Shown here: piece by piece, positions 9,218 to 17,482 of the stretch
Layout: each line of letters starts with the position of its first letter
How positions within the stretch are numbered: the first letter of the stretch is position 1
The notes under the pieces: generated by a model
Told to the model about the DNA's origin: nothing
What the model saw: the letters and a program-made list of their open reading frames with translations, nothing else
The model's database searches: none
Made by a program: the position numbers and the translations under genes
DNA from: Clostridium manihotivorum
GTDB lineage: Bacteria > Bacillota > Clostridia > Clostridiales > Clostridiaceae
DNA: 64,000 nt
Reading direction: 5' to 3'
NCBI RefSeq assembly: GCF_004015185.1
Contig: NZ_CP025746.1
Location: 3,241,776 to 3,305,775, forward strand

Positions 9218-9250
9218 GAGAGCATTGATAGTGATATCAGTGCTCTTTTT
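9218..9250 (+). terminator. Terminator after copZ
   Basis: GAGAGCA...TGCTCT stem extended by TGATA/TATCA, loop GTGA, then five T. Confidence 0.85.
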
Positions 9251-9284
9251 ATGGTTTTATAATAATTCTATCCTCTTTAAAGCT

Positions 9285-9848
9285 TTAGCTTTTGGAACTT
9301 TTCTTCATTTTAAAATAATATTTAAATACAAGGAATAGTATGAATACTAACATCCCTGCAAATATAGTATAACTTTTTATATATGATAAAACCGCATCTC
9401 CAAATAAGTATATAAGAATACCTTGAGGTAAGTATCTTATAACTCTACTTAAAATTGAGGCAGTCATGAATAGTGACAAATTAATATTGAACGCACCAGC
9501 AGATATAACATAGGCTTCATAGGGTATTGGTGTAAAGGATGAAGTCAAAATAGTTAAGAATGCATTTTTAGAGTACATTTCTTTAATTTTATTAAACTTA
9601 TCCTTATAAATTAACTTATTTAATAGAGGAGTGCCTAACAATTTTCCTGCATAGTATCCAGCTATGGAACCGAAGGCAGAAAATACTATTAATGTAATAG
9701 AGTATAAAAGTGCTTTAGATGTATCTAATAAAACAATAGGTATAAATATAAATTCCATAGGCATTGGTAACAAAACGGCTTCGGAAAATCCAGCAATTGC
9801 AATTCCAAGTATACCGTATTTAATGAGTATATTTGTTATAATCTGCAT
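9285..9848 (-). CDS. YqaA/DedA-like VTT-domain membrane protein
   Basis: A 187-residue membrane protein with the SNARE-associated/VTT (DedA superfamily) fold: an N-terminal helix with E/P-rich loop (EAVLLPMPMEF), a G-x-x-AGYYAGK segment, a reentrant P-rich loop (FTPIPYEAYVISAG) and C-terminal helices. DedA-family proteins act in lipid scrambling or transport, such as undecaprenyl phosphate recycling. GGAG lies 10 bases upstream. It faces copZ tail to tail and shows no CTTCATA box. Confidence 0.8.
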   Translation of the reverse strand: MQIITNILIKYGILGIAIAGFSEAVLLPMPMEFIFIPIVLLDTSKALLYSITLIVFSAFGSIAGYYAGKLLGTPLLNKLIYKDKFNKIKEMYSKNAFLTILTSSFTPIPYEAYVISAGAFNINLSLFMTASILSRVIRYLPQGILIYLFGDAVLSYIKSYTIFAGMLVFILFLVFKYYFKMKKSSKS

Positions 9849-9886
9849 TTCATCAATCTCCAGTTTTATATTCTACAAATACTAAA

Positions 9887-9922
9887 ATAATCCTAGCAAT
9901 AAAAATAACTAGGATTATTATT
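9887..9922 (-). terminator. Terminator of the WW/HAD-domain secreted protein gene
   Basis: ATAATCCTAG / CTAGGATTAT inverted repeat with T-rich flank on the minus strand. Confidence 0.7.
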
Positions 9923-9938
9923 TACTATATATCTATAT

Positions 9939-10826
9939 TTATTTTCCTGCTGCTTTTAATACAGCAGCCTGATGCTGAGAATCTTCTTGTCCATCTTTAT
10001 GACGTGTACTATTTAAAAAATGTATGTCAAAATGTCCATCCATGCCATTTCCTTTTATAACATCAAGATTTTCACCTCTGCCATATCCATCAGAACGGTT
10101 ATTAACTACAGCATAAGCTGGCTGTGAATCTAAACCAGCATGGGGCATAGCACTCATAGAAGCAGCATATCTCTTACCATTTATAGTTAGGATTACAGGT
10201 CTTCTAGCCCATGAAAATCCACCCCATATGCTTTTTATTATATCAGTATCTTTCTTAGTTAAAGCTTCGGTATCGGCATGGTTAGTGCCCATAGTTCTTT
10301 TAGCCATAAAAGTTTTTCCTGTATAAACGTCTTTAATTTCAGCTACTGTTCCAACAGAGAAAACAGTTCGTCCACTTTTCCACCAATCAACAAGCTCTAC
10401 ATTTGAAGAATATGTACTTTGTTTCTTTTGAGCAGTGCTACTGCTTACAGTAGTTTGTTTAACAGGCTGCTTTTTTTCTGCAGGTTTTTCAGTGGTTTTA
10501 GTTTGAGGCTGAGGCTTAGTTAAGCCTGTGCCTCCTCTTGATAAAGAAGGTGTAGTTTTAACTTCTTTATTTGTAGAAACTGAGTTTACAGCTACTGTGG
10601 CAAGGGTAGATTCCTTCACATTAGTTTCTTCTTGTTTCTTTTCCTCTAATATTTTTTGTTGCTGAGTTAATAATAAATTATCCTCAATCATCTGAGTATC
10701 CTGTTTAGCTGATACGTACTCAACTGGTTTGGTTTCAGAAACAGTTTGAAGATTTCTTAACGCTAATTGGGAAGGTACAGTTAAGCTCAGCGTTAATAAA
10801 TAATAGGCAATAAATCTTTTGTTCAT
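9939..10826 (-). CDS. Secreted cell-wall-associated protein under a c-di-AMP riboswitch
   Basis: A 295-residue exported protein: signal peptide (1-23), a Gln/Glu-rich coiled region, a Lys/Thr/Pro-rich wall-type linker (about 90-145), and a C-terminal domain (about 150-290) starting with WW, with FSVGTVAEIKDVYTGKTF, TNHADTEAL, IWGGFSWARRPV and GHFDIHFLNS blocks. This domain occurs in clostridial and bacillar proteins, often fused to LysM or peptidoglycan-binding domains; its activity is not settled. The ATG at 10826 has AGGAGG 5 bases upstream; a longer reading would run into the riboswitch. It is controlled by a regulon promoter plus the riboswitch. Confidence 0.85.
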   Translation of the reverse strand: MNKRFIAYYLLTLSLTVPSQLALRNLQTVSETKPVEYVSAKQDTQMIEDNLLLTQQQKILEEKKQEETNVKESTLATVAVNSVSTNKEVKTTPSLSRGGTGLTKPQPQTKTTEKPAEKKQPVKQTTVSSSTAQKKQSTYSSNVELVDWWKSGRTVFSVGTVAEIKDVYTGKTFMAKRTMGTNHADTEALTKKDTDIIKSIWGGFSWARRPVILTINGKRYAASMSAMPHAGLDSQPAYAVVNNRSDGYGRGENLDVIKGNGMDGHFDIHFLNSTRHKDGQEDSQHQAAVLKAAGK

Positions 10827-10845
10827 ATGTTTTTCCTCCTTTGAG

Positions 10846-10945
10846 CCTGCGAAGTTAGTTGACGGGTTCGGGAAGAGGATTTCCCTACATAAATATGATT
10901 CACCCCAAGTATATATCCTCCGCTGCAAAAGCATTAGGCTTTTAT
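10846..10945 (-). promoter_or_regulatory. c-di-AMP riboswitch (ydaO/yuaA type)
   Basis: Minus-strand conserved blocks: GCAGCGGAGG, TTGGGGTGAATC, GTAGGG, CCGAACCCGTCA, CTAACTTCGCAGGC. It lies between regulon promoter P4 and the ATG at 10826, so the same leader integrates a two-component input and c-di-AMP. Confidence 0.85.
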
Positions 10946-10997
10946 AGTTTAATATCATTAATGAGATACTTTGAAAATAAATCTCAACGACAATAGA

Positions 10998-11030
10998 ATT
11001 ATAAACTAGAATTATGTAGACAATATGAAG
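10998..11030 (-). promoter_or_regulatory. Regulon promoter P4 (tandem CTTCATA box)
   Basis: Minus strand: CTTCATA-N4-CTACATA, 9 bases, TATAAT; drives the riboswitch leader and the gene at 9939-10826. Confidence 0.75.
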
Positions 11031-11074
11031 AGAGGGATTTTTATACTAGGATTTTACTGGAAATGGGTACTATG

Positions 11075-11198
11075 AAAATAAAAGAAGTCTGTTTGGTGGA
11101 ACAGACTTCTTTAAATAAAATTGGGTTTGGGGATATATCTTTGAAAAAAAAATTTTCAATTAGTTAATGTAAGGATGGGTGATTAACTAACTGACTGT
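11075..11198 (-). ncRNA. Candidate small RNA 1 of the regulon
   Basis: Promoter P5 and a terminator frame a transcript of about 120 bases with no ATG in any frame. It carries the block CATCCTTA, also found in candidate RNA 2, and a U-rich internal stem. Nothing else in this stretch explains the promoter. Confidence 0.5.
11081..11112 (-). terminator. Terminator of candidate small RNA 1
   Basis: Perfect 13-bp palindromic stem (AAAGAAGTCTGTT), 6-base loop; could work on both strands. Confidence 0.85.
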
Positions 11199-11204
11199 AC
11201 TTAT

Positions 11205-11237
11205 ATTATAATATCGAATTGTGGAGAAATTATGAAG
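11205..11237 (-). promoter_or_regulatory. Regulon promoter P5 (tandem CTTCATA box)
   Basis: Minus strand: CTTCATA-N4-CTCCACA, 9 bases, TATAAT; reads into candidate small RNA 1. Confidence 0.75.
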
Positions 11238-11267
11238 ACAATATAAATATAGAACGAATACGTATAT

Positions 11268-11415
11268 CTAAATAATATAAAAAGCCTGATACCTCAGGCC
11301 TTTTATATTATTTAATTGTTATCACCTCGCTTAAAATAGGCTTTTTGCTCTACAGTTAAATTAACTAAGGATGTGTGTATTGTGCATTTTGTGTATGTTT
11401 GTTTTAGTATATTTA
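11268..11415 (-). ncRNA. Candidate small RNA 2 of the regulon
   Basis: A transcript of about 145 bases between promoter P6 and a strong terminator. The only ATG opens an 8-codon frame without a ribosome site. A GCGAGGTGAT stretch near the 3' end looks like a ribosome site but no usable start codon follows. It shares CATCCTTA with candidate RNA 1. Confidence 0.45.
11270..11312 (-). terminator. Terminator of candidate small RNA 2
   Basis: GCCTGA/TCAGGC core with a long AT stem (AAATAATATAAAA) on both sides, loop TACC. Confidence 0.85.
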
Positions 11416-11421
11416 ATGACT

Positions 11422-11454
11422 ATTATAAGATATATTTATGTAGATAATGTGAAG
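11422..11454 (-). promoter_or_regulatory. Regulon promoter P6 (tandem box)
   Basis: Minus strand: CTTCACA-N4-CTACATA, 9 bases, TATAAT; reads into candidate small RNA 2. Confidence 0.7.
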
Positions 11455-11508
11455 ATGACTTAGGTAAAGTTACCCATCACAGGGATGAGTATTTTAAAAA
11501 TAAAGTTG

Positions 11509-11548
11509 AAAAGACATGCATATCTTACAAATCAATACATGTCTTTTT
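11509..11548 (-). terminator. Terminator of the HMA/DsbD/cupredoxin gene
   Basis: AAAAGACATG / CATGTCTTTT inverted repeat with a long loop, T-rich tail on the minus strand. Confidence 0.65.
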
Positions 11549-11580
11549 AGAAATATTTATTTAAATATTTATGGGGATTT

Positions 11581-13368
11581 TCATCTTATATACTTGTTTC
11601 TAATTTCTTCAAGATTCACAGTTTTTATGTCATCAACAGCTTCAACTACTCCTAATAAATCTTGATTAACTAATAGTGCATATACTCCTGAACTATTTAT
11701 AGTAAAGTCAATATCAACTATACCTTTCTTTCCGGTAAACTCCTTTACAATAGCTCCAGTATTTGCATCTACTATAGAAAAGTCGCTATCATAATAATCA
11801 AAAGAAGTTAAGTCCAGGGACATCTTAGTATTTATTCCCTTATTAACTACAACTATCAGAGGTTCTAATTCATAACCAGTTCCTTTTATTTTTATGATTT
11901 GATTATTTTTTGAAACTTGTGCTTTTTTTACTAATCTATCAGTAGGCACCTTACTAATATCATTGCCATAAATACTTGGCTTAGATTGCTCAGATGGTCC
12001 ATCAGAAGAACTGCTGCTTGAAGAAGCCACGGAACCGAGATCATCTACAACCTTAATAGTACCACGTATCATTCCCATCCAGCAGCTAAAACTTAGATCC
12101 TTATCTCCAGGAGTAAACTCTATTATATTTTCACCACTCTTAAGCTTTTGTTGTTTCTTTAGAGAAGGAATTACTATAGCATTATTACATGAAGTTAGCT
12201 GAGTTGCATTAACTACCCATTTAACAGGGACTCCTTTTTGTACATATAAAACATTAGGGGTGTATCCTCTACCACTAGCAGTCATATTCAAAACTTGTAC
12301 ACCATCTTTTAAGATTGCTTTATTTGCATTTGAAGAAGAGGATGAAGTTTTATTATTCTCTGTAGTTCCTGTATTATCTGAACTAGCTAAATAGTTAGAT
12401 ATATAAGTTAATGGATTAATACTCATTCCCGTTAGAGCTAGGCCTCTATTTCCCATAATAAGACCAAGAACTATAATAAGTACACCGCTAAATTTAAGAA
12501 TTTTTTTTGTATAACCTTTACTTAATATACCTGAAATAGCTCCAAAGGTAAGCATTAATGGTACTGTTCCTATAGCAAACATGAACATAGACAACGCACC
12601 TTTAACAGCACTGCCTGTACCTAATGCAAACAGCTGCATTGTTTGAAGCGGTCCACAAGGCATAAGTCCATTTAAAAGTCCAACTATAAAAGGAGAACCA
12701 GATTTATTTTTAACTTTGCATGCGGCATGTGGAAGTTTAATGCTAAATTTTCTAAATATACTGAATCCAGCCATATTAAAGCCCATCATTATCATAAATA
12801 CTGCTGCAAATATTTGCATACCTGCTTGGGCGGTAATTGAAAGAGTAAACACTGATCCAAGGGCACCAATTATACCACCTAATATAGTGTAAGATACAAC
12901 TCTTCCTATATTATATAAAATTGCGGGTTCCATGGCTTCAAACTTATTCTTGCTTTCCTTTGATAAGCTTTGTGAAAGCATTATACCCCCGCACATACCC
13001 ACGCAATGAATTGATGTAAGCATACCAACTACAAACAAAACAGCATAAGAAGCGTTTTTCAATTTTGCTTCCATATCAAAACCACTAGTGTTTATACCAA
13101 GAAGTACAATAGCAGCTACTACTATAAGTATTCCCATAAACTTATAGTCATTTGAACTTTCTGTAGTGTATCCAGCAGACTTAATCGCAGTTTTAATTTT
13201 ATTTATGCTGCATAATTCATCATCGTATTCAACTTCTGCAAATTGTCCACTATAGCTAGCCTTTGCATTTAGCACACCACCTACCTTTTTACAAGCTTTT
13301 TCAACCCGATTTTCACAAGATGTACAGGTCATTTCGTACACTTTAAATTTTTCTTTCCTAATGCTCAT
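11581..13368 (-). CDS. HMA / DsbD-like (TauE/SafE) / cupredoxin fusion membrane protein
   Basis: A 595-residue fusion. Residues 10-75 are an HMA domain with MTCTSCE. About 85-330 are DsbD/TauE-type helices with two conserved Cys-containing segments (CVGMCGG and LMPCGPLQ). About 365-470 are a cupredoxin-like domain with candidate copper ligands (SCNN...SCWMGM), and the tail (about 495-590) looks like a second, degenerate cupredoxin-like beta domain. This order suggests copper picked up inside, moved across the membrane and bound outside, but transport is inferred. GGGAGG lies 7 bases before the ATG at 13368. Promoter P7 controls it. Confidence 0.85.
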   Translation of the reverse strand: MSIRKEKFKVYEMTCTSCENRVEKACKKVGGVLNAKASYSGQFAEVEYDDELCSINKIKTAIKSAGYTTESSNDYKFMGILIVVAAIVLLGINTSGFDMEAKLKNASYAVLFVVGMLTSIHCVGMCGGIMLSQSLSKESKNKFEAMEPAILYNIGRVVSYTILGGIIGALGSVFTLSITAQAGMQIFAAVFMIMMGFNMAGFSIFRKFSIKLPHAACKVKNKSGSPFIVGLLNGLMPCGPLQTMQLFALGTGSAVKGALSMFMFAIGTVPLMLTFGAISGILSKGYTKKILKFSGVLIIVLGLIMGNRGLALTGMSINPLTYISNYLASSDNTGTTENNKTSSSSSNANKAILKDGVQVLNMTASGRGYTPNVLYVQKGVPVKWVVNATQLTSCNNAIVIPSLKKQQKLKSGENIIEFTPGDKDLSFSCWMGMIRGTIKVVDDLGSVASSSSSSSDGPSEQSKPSIYGNDISKVPTDRLVKKAQVSKNNQIIKIKGTGYELEPLIVVVNKGINTKMSLDLTSFDYYDSDFSIVDANTGAIVKEFTGKKGIVDIDFTINSSGVYALLVNQDLLGVVEAVDDIKTVNLEEIRNKYIR

Positions 13369-13429
13369 ATACAACCTCCCAATATGTAACTGATAGTTAA
13401 AAAGGTTTATTTTTATAGACAATAATAAA

Positions 13430-13462
13430 AGTATATAAAATAGATATGTGGATTATATGAAG
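13430..13462 (-). promoter_or_regulatory. Regulon promoter P7 (tandem CTTCATA box)
   Basis: Minus strand: CTTCATA-N4-CCACATA, 9 bases, TATACT; drives the fusion gene ending at 11581. Confidence 0.7.
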
Positions 13463-13621
13463 AGAATTGAGAAAAAGGTAAATAAATTGTTAACATATTA
13501 TGGAAATAATTTGAGTTTGATTATGGATTATTAATTATACATAAATAAGTATTGTAGAAACGATTATTGATTAATTTGAAAAATAGAAAAGTGAACATAA
13601 AAATAAAATATATTTTTATAG

Positions 13622-13654
13622 CTTCATAATTACTCCACAATTCTAGACTACTAT
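13622..13654 (+). promoter_or_regulatory. Regulon promoter P8 (tandem CTTCATA box)
   Basis: CTTCATA-N4-CTCCACA, 9 bases, TACTAT; drives the SHOCT protein at 13694. The rest of 13369-13693 between the divergent promoters shows nothing else. Confidence 0.75.
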
Positions 13655-13693
13655 ATAAGCACAGAGACAAACAAATGAAAGGAGATAGATAAA

Positions 13694-13939
13694 ATGATGG
13701 GATACGGATATGGAAATATGATGGGGGGATATGGTTACAATATGATGGGAGGAGGCGTATTTGGATTTATATCCATCGTAGTGATGGTTTTGGCTGCTTT
13801 TGCTGTTTATAAAATTATCACTAATGATAGCTCAATTAAAAATGGTGATTCATTACAATTGTTAAACAAGCGATTTGCATCTGGTGAAATAGATGAGGAG
13901 CAATATAAAGCAATGAGAAATACTTTAACAATGAAATAG
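13694..13939 (+). CDS. Met/Gly/Tyr-rich SHOCT mini-protein 1
   Basis: An 81-residue protein. Residues 1-22 are repeats of MMGGYGY type, 24-42 are one membrane helix, and the C-terminal 30 residues are a SHOCT domain (LLNKRFASGEIDEEQYKAMR). The Met-rich end would lie outside or at the membrane face and could bind Cu(I) or Ag(I). SHOCT domains are short helical modules of unclear function, often in oligomers. Three other SHOCT proteins lie in this window (17483, 34066, 36707), all near copper genes. Strong ribosome site AAAGGAG. Confidence 0.85.
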   Translation: MMGYGYGNMMGGYGYNMMGGGVFGFISIVVMVLAAFAVYKIITNDSSIKNGDSLQLLNKRFASGEIDEEQYKAMRNTLTMK

Positions 13940-14105
13940 TTTAAGATAGATAAAAAAGACCAATATTAAAAATCTAATTTAAAATTATAGCAATTTGGTA
14001 ATATGTCAAGAGCAAAGTGAAAAGAAAATAAAATGATTTTTGGAAAAAAGGGTAACCTTAATAAACATACAGTTCGCCCAGAACGTATGTTTTGGGGGTA
14101 TGGAG

Positions 14106-15380
14106 TTAATCTACCCTATTTGAAGAGTAGAGCTGATTTTTAGCCAGCAATCCAAAAATCATGCGAATCATTTTACGAGATGTTAGTGCGAGTGCTCGTT
14201 TATGCTGATGAGTAGTTACTTCAGCAAATTTCTTTTGATAGAACTCTTGATACTCAGGAATGTGCCTTATGACACTTCCGGCAGCTTCTATCAGGTAGTA
14301 TCGCAAGTAACGGTTACCTGCTTTGTTCATGGGTGTATTTTCGGCCTTGAAGCTACCAGACTGATTTTCTTTCCACACGATTCCAGCATATTTAGCAATA
14401 GCATCATTATTAGGGAATGCCTGTGCACTGCCTAATTCTGCAAGAATGCCACTGGAATAAACAGGACCAAAGCCAGGGATTGACAAGAGAATTTGGTATT
14501 CCACAGGGTTCATTCCCATAACGGCTTTCTCTATGGCTCTATTAATAGTACTCAACTCTTTCTCAAAAGCCTGAATACAGTTAAAAGAGCATGCAATTGA
14601 GGTTGTTAGAGGCTCATACAAGCATTTATCAAGGCGATATGAATTACGGGCAGCCTGTTGAAGGACCTCAGCGGTCATCTGAGGATCAGAAATCCTCTTT
14701 CGACTCTTTGTATTGACGAATTCAACAAGTTCTTCTATAGACGCATTTGCAATGTCTTCAGAAGATAAAAAATCCGTCAGGATGGAGGAAGCGGTAGCGC
14801 CGTATTTATTAGAAAAAGGATGTTCATCACCCTGTAATAAAGCGAATTCGCTGAACTTGAGAAATACATTGGATAACATATATGTCTTCTCTCTTGTTAA
14901 GCATTCAACTATATGAAGCCTGTGTCTTGTAAGCCTTTGTAGGGCGAGGTATTGAGAACCACGCCAAGGCTCAGTATGAATCCTGCCCACTCTTGCAAAG
15001 TCAGCAATAACAAAAGAGTCAATGCCGTCATTTTTATCAAGGGCATTAAAGGAATCCTTGTAATTAGCAACTTCCTTAGGATTCAAGCAGTAGACATAGG
15101 GTTTATAAGGCATAAGTTTTTCACTTGCAGATAAAAAATTGGCTATATGTACTCCGTAAAATGAAGTAGATTCAAGACCAATTATGACAGTCTTAAACGC
15201 ACTATTTTCTAGTATCTTGACAAGCATGGATTCTAGTTGATCTGCACCAGGTTGTGTGTTAGGAACAGGTTTCATTTTAATTAAAAATTCCTGTTCAAAG
15301 TTAATTGCAGAGACAACATTTTGTCTCGCACCAATATCGATACCAACAAATAGAGTTGATAAGTAATCTGCTTTCTTCAT
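14106..15380 (-). CDS. IS110-family transposase (DEDD/serine recombinase)
   Basis: A 424-residue protein with an N-terminal RuvC-like DEDD domain (first Asp in FVGIDIGARQN, Glu in GLESTSFYG, later DGIDSFVIADF) and a C-terminal Tnp2 domain with a helix-hairpin-helix (SIPGFGPVYSSGILAELG) and the Ser-containing block NQSGSFK followed by NKAGNRYLRYYL. Length and both domains are complete, so the gene appears intact. Enzymes of this family recombine DNA guided by a bridge RNA encoded in the element. No nearby copy of the element is in the window. Confidence 0.93.
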   Translation of the reverse strand: MKKADYLSTLFVGIDIGARQNVVSAINFEQEFLIKMKPVPNTQPGADQLESMLVKILENSAFKTVIIGLESTSFYGVHIANFLSASEKLMPYKPYVYCLNPKEVANYKDSFNALDKNDGIDSFVIADFARVGRIHTEPWRGSQYLALQRLTRHRLHIVECLTREKTYMLSNVFLKFSEFALLQGDEHPFSNKYGATASSILTDFLSSEDIANASIEELVEFVNTKSRKRISDPQMTAEVLQQAARNSYRLDKCLYEPLTTSIACSFNCIQAFEKELSTINRAIEKAVMGMNPVEYQILLSIPGFGPVYSSGILAELGSAQAFPNNDAIAKYAGIVWKENQSGSFKAENTPMNKAGNRYLRYYLIEAAGSVIRHIPEYQEFYQKKFAEVTTHQHKRALALTSRKMIRMIFGLLAKNQLYSSNRVD

Positions 15381-15384
15381 GAAA

Positions 15385-15770
15385 TCACCACCTTTCGAAA
15401 GTAATGAGGAAATTAGAAAGGAATTATCCTAATCCAAAGCACTGACTGCAACCTCGCGTAATCAGCATTCATCCAGACGAAATACCTTGCTGGTGGCTAC
15501 GAATAGAGATGCAACATTTGTGTAAGCAGAATATGATGCTTTGGTCAGGCTGCAAGCTAAACAGGCAATAGCAATATGCTTTGCAGGAGGAATGAAGCAG
15601 TAACCTTCGCTAATGTCCGTTAGGACTATTTTAGCACTAGGAAATTCCTTTATAAATGGTTAGTGAAATTTGTATAGATAGGACGCAGACTAGATATCAA
15701 CTACTGAATTGGGAGAATCCCCACAGAAAAACACAGACACGTTCTTATCTATACCAAAATATAAAAATAA
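15385..15770 (-). ncRNA. Candidate bridge RNA region of the IS110 element
   Basis: The 5'-side flank of the transposase is noncoding on both strands and has inverted repeats, including TATAGATA-GGACG near 15675 against its complement near 15750 with a GGG/CCC hairpin between. In IS110-group elements this flank encodes the bridge RNA. Exact ends and loops cannot be set by eye. Confidence 0.4.
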
Positions 15771-15828
15771 ATAAGTTTATGGCAGTCATTTAACTGACTA
15801 TAAACTTATTATACGAGGAGGAAATGTT

Positions 15829-16461
15829 ATGAAAAATTCAATATTAGTTGTGCTGAGTGCAGTAGTAATTTCTGCAGGAACAATAGGAGGAGTTGCCTTT
15901 GCAAAAGGTGTTGATGATAGCTTTAAGGCAAATCAGCAAATTGCAGCAGTAAATACTAACCCAGTAATTATAGATAATGGGAATATATCACTTAAAAATG
16001 ATGGACAGGCAAGTAGTAATACCAGCACCGTTAAAGTAAATGATCAAGCTAAGGAAAAAGAAAATATTATTAATACAGTCTCAAAAACAGTGGACAGTAG
16101 TGCTGTAAAAATAAATAGTAATATCGATACTGCTAAGTATAATGAAAATAGCGCCAATAACCAATCTAAAGATGTTTATAAGAATATGACTAATATAATG
16201 AGAGATAATGGTTTTAAAGATGCAGCTAGATATATGCAAACTGGGGATTTTGATGCAATGAATGACTATATGAATACTCTATCACAGGAAGATTATGATA
16301 AGATGATTGAAATTATGAAAAATAATGGATATGGTTATATGGCTCAAATGATGGAGTCCATAGGTAGAGAAGGTATGGTTGAGATGCATAATTCAATGGG
16401 GTCCATACCTGGTAGGGGAGCAAACAGTAGAACTTACAATAATATGATGGGTGGTTTCTAA
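15829..16461 (+). CDS. Secreted Met-rich protein A
   Basis: A 210-residue exported protein: signal peptide (1-25, cut near AFAKG), a low-complexity Asn/Ser/Lys region (about 30-120), then a Met-rich helical region (about 125-190) with DAARYMQTGDFDAMNDYMN and MAQMMES blocks, ending in a Gly/Met tail. The last 70 residues match the protein at 27491. Spaced Met pairs suggest Cu(I)/Ag(I) binding outside the membrane. A GAGGAGG site precedes the ATG. A hairpin (AAGTTTAT...ATAAACTT) lies in the leader at 15772-15810. The upstream IS element may have changed its promoter. Confidence 0.8.
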   Translation: MKNSILVVLSAVVISAGTIGGVAFAKGVDDSFKANQQIAAVNTNPVIIDNGNISLKNDGQASSNTSTVKVNDQAKEKENIINTVSKTVDSSAVKINSNIDTAKYNENSANNQSKDVYKNMTNIMRDNGFKDAARYMQTGDFDAMNDYMNTLSQEDYDKMIEIMKNNGYGYMAQMMESIGREGMVEMHNSMGSIPGRGANSRTYNNMMGGF

Positions 16462-16574
16462 ATAAAATAATACCTAATTTTAAAAACACAATGTTCTAGT
16501 GTTAAAGCTAGGATATTGTGTTTTTGTAATGGAAAAAATAAATATCTTCTATTACTTATCAATTTAAGGCATAG

Positions 16575-17357
16575 CTAAAACCAATATATTAAGGTGTCTA
16601 TAAAACCAATTGCTAAAAGAATCAAACCACCCAAAATTCTCAAGAAGTTCTGAAGTTTTCTTACTAGCTTTACTGAGGATTTACCATCACCTTTACCTAA
16701 AAGCAATAAAAAGATTATTATAAGCATTGGTATTGTTGTACCTACAGCAAAGATTACAGGCAATAAAAATCCACCGGAGGCTTTTATGGTAATTGGCACT
16801 GCTAATCCAAAGAACAACCAAAATAGTGTTGGGCAAAATGCAAGCGAGAAAACAACACCTAGAATAAAAGAAGAATTAAATTTATTATTGTTATTAAGGT
16901 ACTTTTCAATTCTATAGGATAAAGAATTACCTAAGGAACCTCTTAAATGAATAACACCTAGAATATATAGACCAATAAGAATAACCAAAGGGCCTATAAA
17001 CTTCCTTGTGAATTTAAATACTGGTATTGAAGCTTGCTGTAACTGAATATTAAATACCGCTATTAAAATACCATATAACAAGAACATAACTAGTTTACCA
17101 GAAATATACCATACGGTATTGTTAATAATTTTCTTTTTATCATTTGAATCTTTTGAAAGATAACCTATAGCTCCTAAGTTAGTAGTGATTTGGCAGGGAG
17201 CTGTAGAGCCTAAAACACCAAGTAAGAATACTGATATCATAGGAATACTTGTATCCTTACTTAATTCAATTAAAGGTGTACTAATACTTTGACTTAAAAT
17301 ATTAAGAATTTGATAAAATCGAATTGTAAAATCGCTTATTATAATCAACTCCTTCAT
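16575..17357 (-). CDS. CcdA/DsbD-like (TauE/SafE-type) membrane protein
   Basis: A 260-residue protein with about six helices and the two intramembrane Cys motifs of the CcdA/DsbD transmembrane fold (STAPCQITT and AFCPTLFW). Such proteins pass electrons from cytoplasmic thioredoxin to extracytoplasmic thiol proteins; some relatives handle metals. The ribosome site is odd: the ATG has none upstream, while AAGGAG lies just inside the frame, so the true start may be a few codons later at a rare codon. Promoter P9 controls it. Confidence 0.75.
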   Translation of the reverse strand: MKELIIISDFTIRFYQILNILSQSISTPLIELSKDTSIPMISVFLLGVLGSTAPCQITTNLGAIGYLSKDSNDKKKIINNTVWYISGKLVMFLLYGILIAVFNIQLQQASIPVFKFTRKFIGPLVILIGLYILGVIHLRGSLGNSLSYRIEKYLNNNNKFNSSFILGVVFSLAFCPTLFWLFFGLAVPITIKASGGFLLPVIFAVGTTIPMLIIIFLLLLGKGDGKSSVKLVRKLQNFLRILGGLILLAIGFIDTLIYWF

Positions 17358-17381
17358 TAAAGAGATATTAATTATTAAATA

Positions 17382-17414
17382 ATATTATCACTTATATGTA
17401 AAGATTATATGAAG
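17382..17414 (-). promoter_or_regulatory. Regulon promoter P9 (tandem CTTCATA box)
   Basis: Minus strand: CTTCATA-N4-CTTTACA, 9 bases, TAATAT; drives the CcdA-like gene. Confidence 0.7.
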
Positions 17415-17482
17415 AAAAAAAGAGTATCTACTCTTAAGTAAACACTCCATAGAAGGGGGGGATTTATTTATAAAATTAATAT

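Larger units (their letters stand above)
14050..15775 (-). mobile_element. IS110-family insertion sequence (ends approximate)
   Basis: One transposase gene flanked by a short stretch at its 3' side and about 400 bases of noncoding, less AT-rich DNA at its 5' side. No terminal inverted repeats are visible, as usual for IS110. It lies between the SHOCT gene at 13694 and the Met-rich protein at 15829; the latter has no CTTCATA promoter next to it, so insertion may have separated it from one. A hairpin (ACATAC...GTATGT) marks 14065-14090 near the left end. Confidence 0.75.

Noticed and set aside
10827..10958. Longer reading of the gene at 9939 starting at 10958
   Set aside because: It would cover the riboswitch and ignore the AGGAGG before 10826.
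14202..14435. Plus-strand frames inside the transposase
   Set aside because: They lack ribosome sites and overlap the intact minus-strand transposase.
15829..16461. Promoter box for Met-rich protein A
   Set aside because: No CTTCATA repeat in its leader; the IS element lies where one would be expected, but a lost box cannot be shown.
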